From contig MEHQ01002323.1 of NCBI GenBank assembly GCA_008828725.1, positions 937,944 to 1,001,943 on the forward strand: 64,000 nucleotides of DNA. Direction: 5' to 3'. A program made the translations under genes and the position numbers. Shown here in pieces: positions 54,850 to 64,000 of this stretch; the first letter of the stretch is position 1, and the number at the start of each line of letters is the position of its first letter. Below the pieces are notes generated by a model. It was not told where the DNA came from. It searched no databases and worked only from the letters and a program-made list of their open reading frames with translations. Source of the stretch: Saccharina japonica (Eukaryota > Sar > Phaeophyceae > Laminariales > Laminariaceae).

Positions 54850-55000
54850 AGGGGTCGGGTCAGACCTCGCGGGTGGGGTTGGGTCGCGTAACGGAGACCG
54901 GACCCGATCCGTGAGAATTTCATAAGCTCCTGATCCGACCCGACCCAACCCGACCCGACCCGTGAGAGTTCGAAAAGTTCCCGACCCGACCCGCGGTTCT
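54850..55000. repeat. CCCGACCCGA-type simple repeat, two orientations
   Basis: GGGTCGGGTCAGACC on the left half and ATCCGACCCGACCCAACC and CCCGACCCGCGG on the right half, so the sequence is partly self-complementary. Confidence 0.7.
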
Positions 55001-55190
55001 GGGGTCATGACTGGTGAAGAGTCCTGGAAATATCAAACGAAGAAATTTGTAGAAAGGAATACACATCGATTCCAAAGATATCGGATGTTGATAGCTCCTC
55101 CATAGTGCCAGTGATAAATGTTTGGGCTCGAGCGTGTAACCCTCTAGTGCCGTATAATGGTTCGCTACTGCTGAACTAGAGTTACGGCAT

Positions 55191-55343
55191 TGGTCCTTCT
55201 ATAGTGACGGTAAGCGCCAGCCAACAATACCGGGACTATACGAGGCAGCCGGCACTACTCCGCACACTGCCACACTGGTTAACCTCATCATGCCAAGCGA
55301 TTTCACAGGCACTATAGCGGGCAGCCGGCACTTTAGAGGGGCC
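55191..55343 (+). mobile_element. TATAGTGCCGG element, copy 4, next to a coding exon
   Basis: GGTCCTTCTATAGTGACGG at the left, GCCAGCCAACAATACCGG, CTCCGCACACTGCCACACTG, CAAGCGATTTCACAGGC, and CAGCCGGCACTTTAGAGGGG at the right. Its right end lies 35 bp from the last identified exon of the lumen-protein gene. Confidence 0.8.
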
Positions 55344-55377
55344 ACGACCGTATACGTATCAAGTGTTGTGTCCGTAC

Positions 55378-58300
55378 CTTGTAGGACTTCGGCTTTGAGT
55401 ACGCGGTCATCTTGAACTGAGTCGTGTACGGCACTCCAGCGTTCCGGAGAAGTCCGACGACCTTCATGGGGCTGGGAGGGATGTGACGACGGCGATGGAA
55501 CCACAAACAGAAACGCGAAGAAGGGTAAGAGAGAGTGTCATTGCCACACACGAATCGACACAAAGAGGGTTAAGAGAGCATCATTGCCACACACGAATCA
55601 ACACAGAGAAGGGGAAGAGAATATTATTGCCACACACGAATCGACACAAAGAGGGGGAAGAGAGAATCCTTGCCAACACACGAATCAACTCAAAAGACGA
55701 AAGATGAAAAATAGTATTGCCGCACACGAATAAATCGACGAAGCATTTCATGCAAATGGAAAGCGACTATCCCCACACACGAACGGACAAGGCAGTTCAT
55801 GGCTGGCGGCCAACAGGAGCAAAGGGAGTGCTGCTTTTGCCCATTTTCCGACATTTCCGGAGTTGGTAGAGGAAGGGAGGCTATATTCGTGCACAAAAAA
55901 AATAGCCCTGTTGCTACTCAGCAACTCTGAGTCGTGCACCATTTTTCAAGAAGACATAGGCGTATTGTTAATGTTTCCTATTGGCAAGTACCAGGGTATA
56001 CTATTGCAAGCAAACATGCTACGAGGTGACCGCGGTTTGACCCCTCGACTGGCCGCCCCGTACACTAAAACTAGTACATTAAGGCCAAAGGAGGCCAAAC
56101 ACAAGGCGACAAGGGTTACGTCTACGCATGTCAGCACGTCAATCCTGTGATGCTTCTTGATAGCGTCCTTACCTGTCATCGCTGAAGGCCCTCTCCTCGG
56201 GGTAGCCCTTGCCAATCAGAGCCTGCGGGGCGCACAAACAGGAAGAATCGAAGCAGCACGTCAAAAGACTCATGCTACGGTAGAGGTGATGCACCATGTT
56301 TTTTCTGAGCGTGGTCACTTGAGAAGCTCTACACCTGCAGTAGCCTGCACACTGATTTTGGAGGCAAATCAAAGTGCTACTTGATGAACAATCCCATGGC
56401 CTAAGTGTACAATGAAACATATTGCAAAAACAAGAATGAAATTCCGACGGTTTTGGGTTAAGGAGCCTTCAATAGGTCATTCAGAAACCGTTTCAGCCAA
56501 AAAAAGGTATACCCTATACCTCTATCGCAGCACGCGTCAAAAATGGACCTCCACCCGCCTCCTGCTTTTCGAGCGCCACTTTCTTGGTTCCAGCAGGGTG
56601 TTTGGTCGGGACGCGTATTTGCCTTACAAGGGTAGATCCAATTTTTTTTTTTATGAGGTTCTTCACTTGAATATAGTGTGCGAGCTCTCTACCTCACACA
56701 ACAGCCGACGGAAAAAAAAACTCAAGACCAACAATCCCATGACCTGCTGTAAGCTGTACAACAAATAAATCTGTAAAACATTAATTGGATTCTAATGGCA
56801 TTGGGTCCGTCGTTAAGTCCTCAGCTTAACAGCCCCGTCCGTTATTAGTAATGTTTTCGCCAAAAAGAGGTACTGCTGTACCTCTATCGTACCAAGCGCC
56901 TGGGATAATCCTGATTCTTGAAGCAAGCGTCGACCGGGCGTTGGTCCCGAACGACAAACATGATCCGGTGCCGTATGCCCCCCACCCCGCGCCTCTTCCC
57001 CCACTCGGTGGCGGCCGCTCCAGCTCCCTAAAGGCGAGTTGAGCCGTCGACACGAGGCAACCCAGACCCTTACGAGCCTCTGCGTTGCTTCTCGGCAGCA
57101 GCGAAGCTGCGCCGCGGTCAAACGCACCCCGAGACCGACTGCGACTATGAGAAGGATACGAGGGCCTGACGGCGCGCGATATTCCTCGTGCTACCACCGG
57201 TGTCACGCGGTACCACGTGCACCTAATCCTCTACTTCGCGTGTGAGTACTGCCGCAGCGCCGCCCCTCGCAGACCCACAACTGCACGAACGTAGTAAATA
57301 GTGACTCCAAGAAAGCGCCGGCCATCAAACCGCACAACATTTCGGCGGTACACCAACCAGCAGCCTATTGGCGCGGCGCCAGGCCTAAGCGTCGTCTTAG
57401 CTCCACAACCCTTCCACGGCACTGGACGCAGCACGGACGGCTCGAAACCGAGCAACAAGCAGCACCGAAGCCTCATTCCTTGCCCAGAAACCAGGCACTA
57501 CGGCAAGCCTGAAGCGAACAATGTAGCTATACATAAAAAAAAAAACACGACAAAAAGCAAAAGCTCTGGAGCTATGGAGGCAGGGCCAAAACTCCGATGC
57601 TGTTAAATCACGAGATGAACTCACCCTGGTACCATCCTTGAGCTGCACGACAGCCTTGTCGAAGTTGGCCCCGAAAAACTCGCACTTCTTCACCTAAAAA
57701 CGTCCAGTGAAGGCGAGTACGTAAGAGACATACAAAGCAGTACACCAAAGGGTACCTAGCACCTGGTACACACTACACACTACTTTCTCGAGTCGAAACG
57801 AGTGTGGAGAACCAATTTGAGCTACTACCGTGCGTACTGGGCACGATGAACCGGTGGAGCTCGGAGTTCGGTGCGTGGATGCTTCTGACCAAGGATAGTA
57901 GGAGACCGGGGTTTGACCTCTTGACTGGCCGCTCCCACACTAAAACTATAATAGTACTTTAAGGTTGATAGGAGAACGCCGTTTGACGCCTTGACTGACC
58001 ACCCCTACACTAAAACCAGTGTAATAAGGCCAAAAAGACCGGTTAGACCGCGGTTAATGCTTGACTGGGCGCTGCCCTACATTAAAACTAGCATATGTAA
58101 AGCTAAAAGCGGCCCTGACACGCCCAAAACGAGCAGTCATCTTTGCTCCTGACCGGAGGCGTCAAGACGCGACGGGGATGCGCGTCGAGTAGAGCCTCTA
58201 ACGTTGGGTCCGTGGACGGGCTTGCCGAGGACGAAACTATAATTCAACCACGAATTATGCGAAGCAATTTCCTGCCGCGGCCAAGACGTAGAGCGCACTG

Positions 58301-59618
58301 CCAGCTCGTGCCAAAGGCTACACGATCAATATATGCTCCACCATAGCAATCCTGAAGCTTTTTTGCAGCACTGACATCATTCTGTTTTGTGCATACAGAG
58401 AGCAAAACTGAAAACTGTTTCTAAGAGCTGTTTTCGTGGGGGATACCCGATAAAGAAAACGCCCTTCGGCACGCCTACCGCACCTCCCCCTTAAGCAGCG
58501 CCCGGTTGAAGTCATCGAAGGTGATTTCCTTGTCGACCTCGCCGACGTTAATTTCGGTCGATATGTCTTGGGGAGGCAACAAAAACTCACCGATTCCTGC
58601 GGGCAAGGGCGAGAAAGAGGAGACCGGGCGTAGTTCGAGCGTTCACATGCGGCGCGCAAGGGACAAGTAGTGCGAGCGGTCAAACGCCGAGCCTCTCCTT
58701 TGCGTGGGCAGAGCAACACGCGGTTGATTATGGGGTGATTCCCAAGTTGTTGTTAGGGTTAAAAGATGATAAACATATGAGGGGCTTCCTTCAATTACAG
58801 ACAGCACGCCACATCTTCCGAAGACGGCAAGGGTACATCAGAAGTGCCCAGACCATAAGAGCGCACCCATTTAGGCTCTACTGCTGTGTGTGCTCTTCAC
58901 ATTAAACCGTTCTTTCTACCCATCGACATCCAGCATACCCAGTGTCCGCCATGCCGATTCTTCATCTTAGAGACAGCGTGAAGATCACTTCGTACAAGAC
59001 GCGGGAGTTGGCGAAAAGTATGGAAGCTCAATGAGTACTGCCTGCCCGTTCTTAAGCGCCGCGCAAAGAAGGAAAGGATTCGACAACAGTATTCAGGACA
59101 GCAGTGCATGCGCTTAGTTTTACTTTCTGTTTTGCAACCTGACTTTCCCCCCGAGACTTTCGCTAACCCAGCGGCATGTTGCTTCACCACGCCTTATTAA
59201 ATCCTACAGCAGTAGTTAAATCATTAACCAATAACCAAGGTTCCGCATGACACCAGATGTCATGCATGTACGCACAGCAAGCAATACATGATGTAGTGTA
59301 ATGTCAAAGCTAAACTATTAGCGGAAGACTGGGACTCGCCTGCTCCCGCAGGTGGCGCCGCTCCGGCCACCGCCACGCCCAACGTTGACAAAGACAGAGC
59401 GGCCTTCCACGCTCTTGACAGCACTTGTCGCCTGTCCAGACCTTCGTCTGCCGACGCCACCATGTCGTCCCGGCCTGACCCCCAACCGACGACAAAACCG
59501 GTCCAGAACAACATCAGCACAACCTCAGTATCCACCGGAAGAGCCTACTCGTATGGCTGTGGGCAGGGGTGCGAGAAGGGGGGGAGGTGGGGGCAATGCT
59601 TCACGTAGAGGCAGCAGC

Positions 59619-59674
<56 letters not shown>

Positions 59675-60367
59675 GTTGTGGTCACTGCTGCTGCTGTGTT
59701 GTTGCCACTGCTGTAGTCCCAAATACCAGGTGGTCTCTACCACGGTACGAGTAGCTGCTTGTGTTCGTACATTTGTCGGCTAAGGTAGTAGAGACCACCT
59801 GGATTTAGGCTGTCCTCCTTTCACCCCGGCTAAGATTTCCCATTACGTAGCTTCCCCCTGTTTATACTCGTATCATACCCTGCTGGTACATTGATTCGTT
59901 GATTCCCTGTCCCCTGTCCCTTCCACGGATCCTGTCCGTACTGAGAACTTCACGAGATAAGAACATGTTTCGAGAGAATCATCATGATTCATCATGTTGA
60001 CTGCTGTACTCGTACCACAAGACAGCAGGACAGCCACATTACGGAGGTGCCCGATTGACACGGGCACGGGGCGAGTATTACGGAGGTAGAGCGTCACTTC
60101 GACATGGGCCATCCCAGTGCGTCGCAAGAAGGGCCTACACCCCGCCCACCGTCACTCACATCCTCGGGTCCTAGAGGCACTCGATCGACGGTTGCTGTGG
60201 GAGCAAGATGACCTTGTTCGCTGTTGCCCTGACCCTGACGCAACGGAAGGTGGCGACTGTAGCCGCAGCAACACCGACGACGTTTGCGTAACGAAGCTAC
60301 TCACTCCATGAGACAGGGATAGAACGACAGCAGCAATTCGTGCAAAGCGACGGTACTCGGCCATCAT
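55378..60367 (-). CDS. Predicted thylakoid-lumen protein, FtsH-extramembrane-like, 3' end unresolved
   Basis: Exons: 60367-60160, 59474-59316, 58596-58484, 57693-57625, 56222-56173, 55471-55378; phases close throughout (231 codons so far). Residues 1-24 are a signal peptide (hydrophobic AAVVLSLS) cut before Phe25 (GVSSF/VTQ), followed by a Ser/Arg-rich transit region, the layout used in complex plastids. Residues 83-114 form a Tat-type lumen signal: DRRQVLSRAWK, a hydrophobic Ala/Val/Leu stretch, then PPAGAG. The mature part reads EITFDDFNRALLKGEV, KKCEFFGANFDKAVVQLKDG, IGKGYPEERAFSDD, KVVGLLRNAGVPYTTQF, a pattern like the extramembrane domain before the AAA module of FtsH, but no ATPase follows. 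The donor of exon 2 (GTTTAG) is weak. The gene either splices on at GTACGG (55377) or reads 14 more codons into the element at 55191-55343 and stops. Exact role unknown. Confidence 0.82.
55500..55735. repeat. Tandem repeat, unit about 50 bp (lumen-protein intron 5)
   Basis: About five units of ATTGCCACACACGAATCGAC followed by ACAAAGAGGG and AAGAGA with variation. Confidence 0.85.
56268..56460 (+). repeat. 190-bp dispersed repeat, copy 1 (lumen-protein introns)
   Basis: CTACGGTAGAGGTGATGCAC, CCTGCAGTAGCCTGCACACT, GATTTTGGAGG, GATGAACAAT, CCATGGCCTAAGT and ACGGTTTTGGGTTA, matching 62503-62712. It spans no exon. Confidence 0.8.
57880..58110. repeat. TTGACTGGCCGC...CACTAAAACTA tandem units (lumen-protein intron 3)
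   Basis: Three diverged units of about 70 bp: GTTTGACCTCTTGACTGGCC, CCCACACTAAAACTATAATA and so on. Single copies occur at 56025-56110 and, inverted, at 46596-46670. Confidence 0.7.
58884..58970 (+). repeat. 190-bp dispersed repeat (12-mer CACATTAAACCG family), partial copy 4
   Basis: GTGCTCTTCACATTAAACCG, TACCCATCGACATCCAGC, CCGATTCTTCATCTTAGAG; truncated compared with 38160-38325. Confidence 0.7.
59620..59673. repeat. (CTG)n triplet run, about 17 units (lumen-protein intron 1)
   Basis: A nearly pure CTG run on the plus strand (CAG on the transcribed sense strand), preceded by GCAGCAGCA, so the start can fold as a hairpin. Confidence 0.95.
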
Positions 60368-60614
60368 GTTTCTGCTGTGTATCACCCTGATCTGTTGCGT
60401 CGCATGATACATGCGGTCGGCGGGGATATTTGCGCTATGGTTTTCTGAGGCGTTATTGAGAAGGGTGCAAAAATCTCGTATTATTCTATGACTTTCTGAG
60501 GCGTTATTAAAACGGGGGCAAAAATCATTCAGCTCGCCGCCGATGCCTGCTGGGCCACCAAAGAGTAGCAGGTATAGAGACAGACAGTTCACTGCTGAGG
60601 TCGGGCATCACCCG
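60368..60614. promoter_or_regulatory. Divergent promoter, lumen protein / A49, with 34-bp direct repeat
   Basis: 247 bp between opposing start codons. Two 34-bp direct repeats, 60442-60475 and 60493-60526, share about 30 positions (TTTCTGAGGCGTTATT and GCAAAAATC identical) at 51-bp spacing. No TATA box is clear. Confidence 0.6.
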
Positions 60615-63600
60615 ATGGGAAAGAAGAGGGCCTCCTTGGCGGCAGGTGCTGTATCTGGTTCCGTCGAAAAGAGCAAGAAGGGAAAGAAGAGGCGACGAGA
60701 GAGCGCTCCCGGGAGCACCGCCGGTAGCAGCCTCGCCGACAGCAACAGCGGTGGTCCAGAGAAGCGAAGGTCTCAGTCGTCATCTTCGTCGTCGAGCAGC
60801 AAGGAAGTGGTACTACGATGTGCACCCAAGGATACTGTGAGCCCGATCGTGGTCTCTTTCGCGAACCAGACGGTGCCGAACGACATGAGTGCACTCAAGT
60901 TCGCGGTCCACCAGGGAGAGGACGAGGCGAGACTGGGGCAGAAGGTGGTTATGGGCGAAGGGCCGAGGTACGTATCATATCATCCATGTCGGGACCGATG
61001 CGGTACTCCTGTCTTCGTGCGGTCTGGGTCTGAATAATCTGCTGTGCACTAGCTAGACAGTAGTGTTTCCTGTCTGCTGCTTGTATATATAATATGTACG
61101 GCCGCAGGCAAGCGTTGCAGTGCGGTACGAGAATGCTACGTACGGTTTTCGCGAGGGGGAGATAGAGACCCAGGTCGTTCTTTCTTGGGCAGAACTCAAC
61201 GCGAGATACTCGTGGAACAGACGTACATAGACGAAGAACAGCAACGTTGCGCACCAGCTCGTGTGCATTGCGCTGCATCAGTGCACTGCACACTGCTGCA
61301 CTACGTGTACACATCGCCAATTGGTCTGAGGACGTTCGCTTCGTAGCTACCCCGTGAGCGTTGGCCGTACGTAGCCAAGGAGTCGTTTTCGTTGGCGGTA
61401 CGTACGGTAGAACTTGTATTAATAGTGTGGATGAGCGGACGATCACGAGTATCTACGAGTATGTATATAAATGTACCAGGAACCAGGAATTATCTGATAC
61501 GGTATGCAAATACCTGGTACCTGTTTCTGCTCGCCACGGATCACGGATATCATTGACGCCGATGTTGTTTGTTGTTTGTTGTTGTTTGTGCCTCCCCCTG
61601 GTCACCCTGGGCCAACGCGACTCTGCTGGTGCTGCACGACGACTGCTGCTCCTGGTGACGAATGACAACGGCCGATCACCACATGATCACATGATCACAC
61701 CGGACAACGACAAACCAAATGGCAATGGCAGGATGGACTACTGGGGGCTTAATTTCGGCCCGGGTTCGGAGGCTCACGACCTGTGCAGGTGATCCTTCAG
61801 GCGCCCTGTCCACCCGCCTGGCCTTTAGTGAAAAACGATAAATGAATAGTGCGGTCTGTTCGTTTTTATCCAACGAAACGCTCGTGGTGCGACGCGACGG
61901 TTCATAGTTTTTAGCGGCCTGGTCGGTTTTGCGGACACTAAGCCTCGCTTGCGCTGTACACAGGTACATGACGAAACGCAGAGTAAGGAGAGGCGAGTAG
62001 AACACGGCGAATGCGGTACACCGTGTATCGTTTGCGGTGTGCAAGCGACTTGGTTCAGTGTTGACGTTAACGCCATGGATTGGAACCGCCTCGTACGGCC
62101 AAATGTGCGGCAGCGGTCTCTTCCTCGTAGCTTGGCCCGGTCTGCCCGCTCGCCGCAGTCCTATCGGCTTTGAGTCGTCGCGTTGACCGCGCTTTGATCG
62201 TTTCGGCCCTGTCGCCGTGGCCTGGTGCTATCCTGTACTAGTACGAGAGGCCATAGTAATAGTAGTATATAATCAGAACCCTACGATGGCCCCCAAAGCC
62301 GCATTTTGTACCCATGTTTTATTAACCATATTCGGTCCTGATTACTACGTTCCGCGGCTAATATGGCTGTTCTACCATCCCAACGGTACTCTTGTATTTA
62401 CCAGGTATACTGCATTTTGTGCAGTTGTGGCCACTTGACCGTTCTGTTTCCCGGTTTTCTTGCTTGCCTTTTTGATCGAGCTGTGCGTGTGTGCCCCGTG
62501 GACGCCTGCTACGGTAGAGGTGATGCACCATGTTTTTCCTTCCGAGGGTGGTTGGTCACTTGGGGAGCTCTATACCTGCAGTAGCCTGCACACTGATTTT
62601 GGAGGGGAAATAAAAGGAGCTACGTCGCCGATGAACAATATACCATGGCCTTAAGTATGCAATGAACTATATTGCAACACCAGAATCAAAGTCCAACGAT
62701 TTTGGGTTAGGTAAGGGCCCGTTTTAACGAAGAAGAAAAAAATTCAATTTGGAATTTTTTTTATTCAAATCCGCTTTTCATTGGTCAACACACGCACCAG
62801 CACCAAAGATTAGGATCTTGGGGCATAAAAATTGGTGCTGGTGCGTGTGTTGACCAATGAAAAGCGAATTTTTATTTTTATTTTTCCAAATTGAATTTAT
62901 TTTATACTCGTTAATACGGGCCCTAACCCATTCAGAACTGAAAAAAAAATCCTACACTAATTCCAAGTAGTTTGTCCCCAAATTCGTGGGACCAGGTCTT
63001 AAGGGGGGTCAAGAAGCTCGACCATACAGAAAACGCTTCAGTCAAAAAGTGCTATATATCTCTACCGTAACACGCGTCCGTGGGTGCCCCGACAGTATGA
63101 CTACCACTGCTCTTGCTAAACCGGACGTTTCACTTTTTCTGTCCCCCTTGCCGATGTCGACCGCCACCGGCCCTCTCCTTAGGTTCCTCGTGGGCGTGGA
63201 GGACGTGGAGACCGGCGAGATGACGCTGCACGAAGCGGGGCACGCGTACGCCCTCAGACAGAGCGTGGGGGGGCGGCAAGACAGCGTGGAGGACCACGCG
63301 CTGGAAAACCTGGACTGGAAGCAGAGGAGGGACGCGCTGGTGAATCAGTTCGGGAGCAAGAAGAAGAAGGCGGCTATCAGGTGGCGCATCGGTCGTATTT
63401 ACTTGCAGCAGTCAGTACCTTGCGCAACAGGCGCGCGCGCGCGCGGGGGGGGTAATCATTTGTTGCTTGCCTTAGTACTTTGACCATTGACCACACATCC
63501 CTTTTGAGACGGAGCGGGGCGGCGATAAAACACTTAATCGGTTTCGTTTCTTGGTTTCATCTGTCTCGGAAGGGGGGGGGGGGGGGGGCGACGACATCGT

Positions 63601-64000
63601 CTGGAACCTAGCGACCGTGTAGCATGACTACTGCGTCGTTTATTTGCTCTTGTGATACCGTGATAATTGTTCGAATAACATGGCCGCCCTTTTGCCCTCA
63701 TTGGCGCCCCCCTTAGCCCCTTTGACCGCTAGTGAAAACGACCCCACACTAATTCCAAGTTTGTTTTTTTTATGTTCGTCTCCAAAAACCTGGGTGCGGT
63801 TGTAAAGGGACTAAGTAGAGACCTTATATATATAGTTCGTACATGCAGTGGGTTTTAAGATTTTTGATTATGTCTGTGCTGTGTTTTTGCAACCTGTCGG
63901 TTTTGCAACCTGTCGGTTATTTGTTCTGAGAATGCTCCTCTGGCCTCTTCCGTGGTGTTTGTTTTTGTCGCGTGCTCATTTCCAGGTCGCGAGACGCGAA
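60615..64000 (+). CDS. RPA49: RNA polymerase I subunit A49-like (POLR1E/RPA49), 3' truncated by window
   Basis: Subunit of nuclear RNA polymerase I that, with A34.5, forms a TFIIF-like heterodimer for rRNA transcription. Exons: 60615-60967, 61732-61788, 63183-63380, 63986 to beyond 64000; GT-AG junctions, phases 2, 2, 2. An in-frame ATG at 60543 would add 24 residues; 60615 is preferred because the Lys-rich protein-like sequence begins there. The first 60 residues are basic and Ser-rich, with a nuclear-localisation-like KKGKKRRR. The dimerisation domain then matches the family order: SPIVVSFANQTVPNDMSALK, the MDYWGLNFGPG segment (animal YVGNNFG), CRFLVGVEDVETGEMTLHEA, and WKQRRDALVNQFGSKKKKAA. 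Identification rests on this ordered similarity, which is modest at residue level. Confidence 0.88.
62503..62712 (+). repeat. 190-bp dispersed repeat, copy 2 (A49 intron 2)
   Basis: Matches 56268-56460 from CTACGGTAGAGGTGATGCAC to CCAACGATTTTGGGTTAGG. Its right side adjoins the TAA-flanked palindrome at 62717. Confidence 0.8.
62714..62936. mobile_element. PIF/Harbinger-like palindromic MITE with TAA duplication (A49 intron 2)
   Basis: Ends GGGCCCGTTTTAACGA and TCGTTAATACGGGCCC, flanked by TAA on both sides. The inner arms (around CATTGGTCAACACACGCACC and its complement) are perfect over more than 35 bp, so most of the roughly 216-bp element is a hairpin. GGGCCCGT termini with a TWA target are typical of PIF/Harbinger (Tourist) elements. 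Confidence 0.82.
62933..63012. mobile_element. TTAA-type MITE (A49 intron 2)
   Basis: TAACCCATTCAGAACTG, core ACTAATTCCAAGTAGTTTG, right GGACCAGGTCTTAAGG and TCAA. Directly abuts the Harbinger-like element, sharing its TAA. Confidence 0.75.
63453..63516 (+). repeat. CATTGACCACGCATCCC element (A49 intron 3)
   Basis: G tract, GTAATCATTTGTTGCTTGCC, CTTTGACCATTGACCACAC, ATCCCTTTTGAGACGGAGC. Starts about 70 bp after the exon 3 donor. Confidence 0.7.
63735..63813. mobile_element. TTAA-type MITE, partial (A49 intron 3)
   Basis: CACACTAATTCCAAGTTTG core and CTGGGTGCGGTTGTAAAGGG right part; left end degraded. Confidence 0.55.

Larger units (their letters stand above)
51550..55377. other. Region after UGDH, no firm gene
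   Basis: Holds the UGDH 3' untranslated region, a G44 tract (51693-51736), a 57-61 bp tandem array (52760-52995), two TATAGTGCCGG elements, a TTAA-type MITE and CCCGACC-rich repeats (54850-55000). One or more terminal exons of the minus-strand lumen-protein gene may also lie here; I could not identify any. Confidence 0.6.

Noticed and set aside
54850..55000. Telomere-like repeat
   Set aside because: The unit is CCCGACC with frequent variation and changes strand; it does not match stramenopile TTAGGG telomeres.

Overview
The window reads as nuclear DNA of a photosynthetic stramenopile, most likely a brown alga. Coding exons are short and GC-rich, bounded by GT-AG introns of about 0.6 to 4.7 kb. 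One gene carries a bipartite plastid leader with Phe at the predicted signal-peptide cleavage site, followed by a twin-arginine thylakoid signal, an arrangement found in algae with secondary plastids. Recognised genes alternate strands in divergent pairs, as described for Ectocarpus. No prokaryotic operon structure, rRNA, CRISPR array or complete ordinary tRNA was recognised. Species identity is inference.

Layout. 138-8254 (+): a five-exon gene for an unrecognised low-complexity protein of about 591 residues. 8255-17160: intergenic repeats with one orphan exon resembling condensin CAP-H (10269-10343). 17200-21240 (+): a decayed Ty3/Gypsy retrotransposon (RNase H, integrase, C-terminal region) broken by smaller insertions. 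21240-29228: repeats, minisatellites and tRNA-like units. 29229-35148 (-): a six-exon nucleoside diphosphate kinase with a probable mitochondrial presequence. 35633-51549 (+): an eleven-exon UDP-glucose 6-dehydrogenase. 51550-55377: repeats. 55378-60367 (-): at least six exons of a predicted thylakoid-lumen protein with an FtsH-extramembrane-like region. 60615 to the window end (+): RNA polymerase I subunit A49-like, incomplete. Exon boundaries were placed by hand; in every multi-exon model the codon phase closes across all junctions.

Function. NDPK and UGDH start 484 bp apart and diverge. NDPK regenerates UTP, which feeds UDP-glucose synthesis, and UGDH oxidises UDP-glucose to UDP-glucuronate, so shared control would make sense, although the predicted mitochondrial location of this NDPK weakens a direct link. 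The lumen-protein and A49 genes start 247 bp apart, with a 34-bp direct repeat between them.

The rest is a dense record of small mobile elements. It includes a TTAA-flanked MITE family with about a dozen copies, a 79-bp TA-flanked hairpin element (one copy lies in frame inside the integrase reading frame), a TAA-flanked PIF/Harbinger-like palindrome, a tRNA-derived SINE, a family ending in a TATAGTGCCGG motif, and two families joined to long G/C homopolymers. Nested insertions give relative ages and, in one case, an empty target site. I did not find a clearly new multi-gene system; the most unusual items are the in-frame hairpin insertion, the MITE families and the lumen protein.
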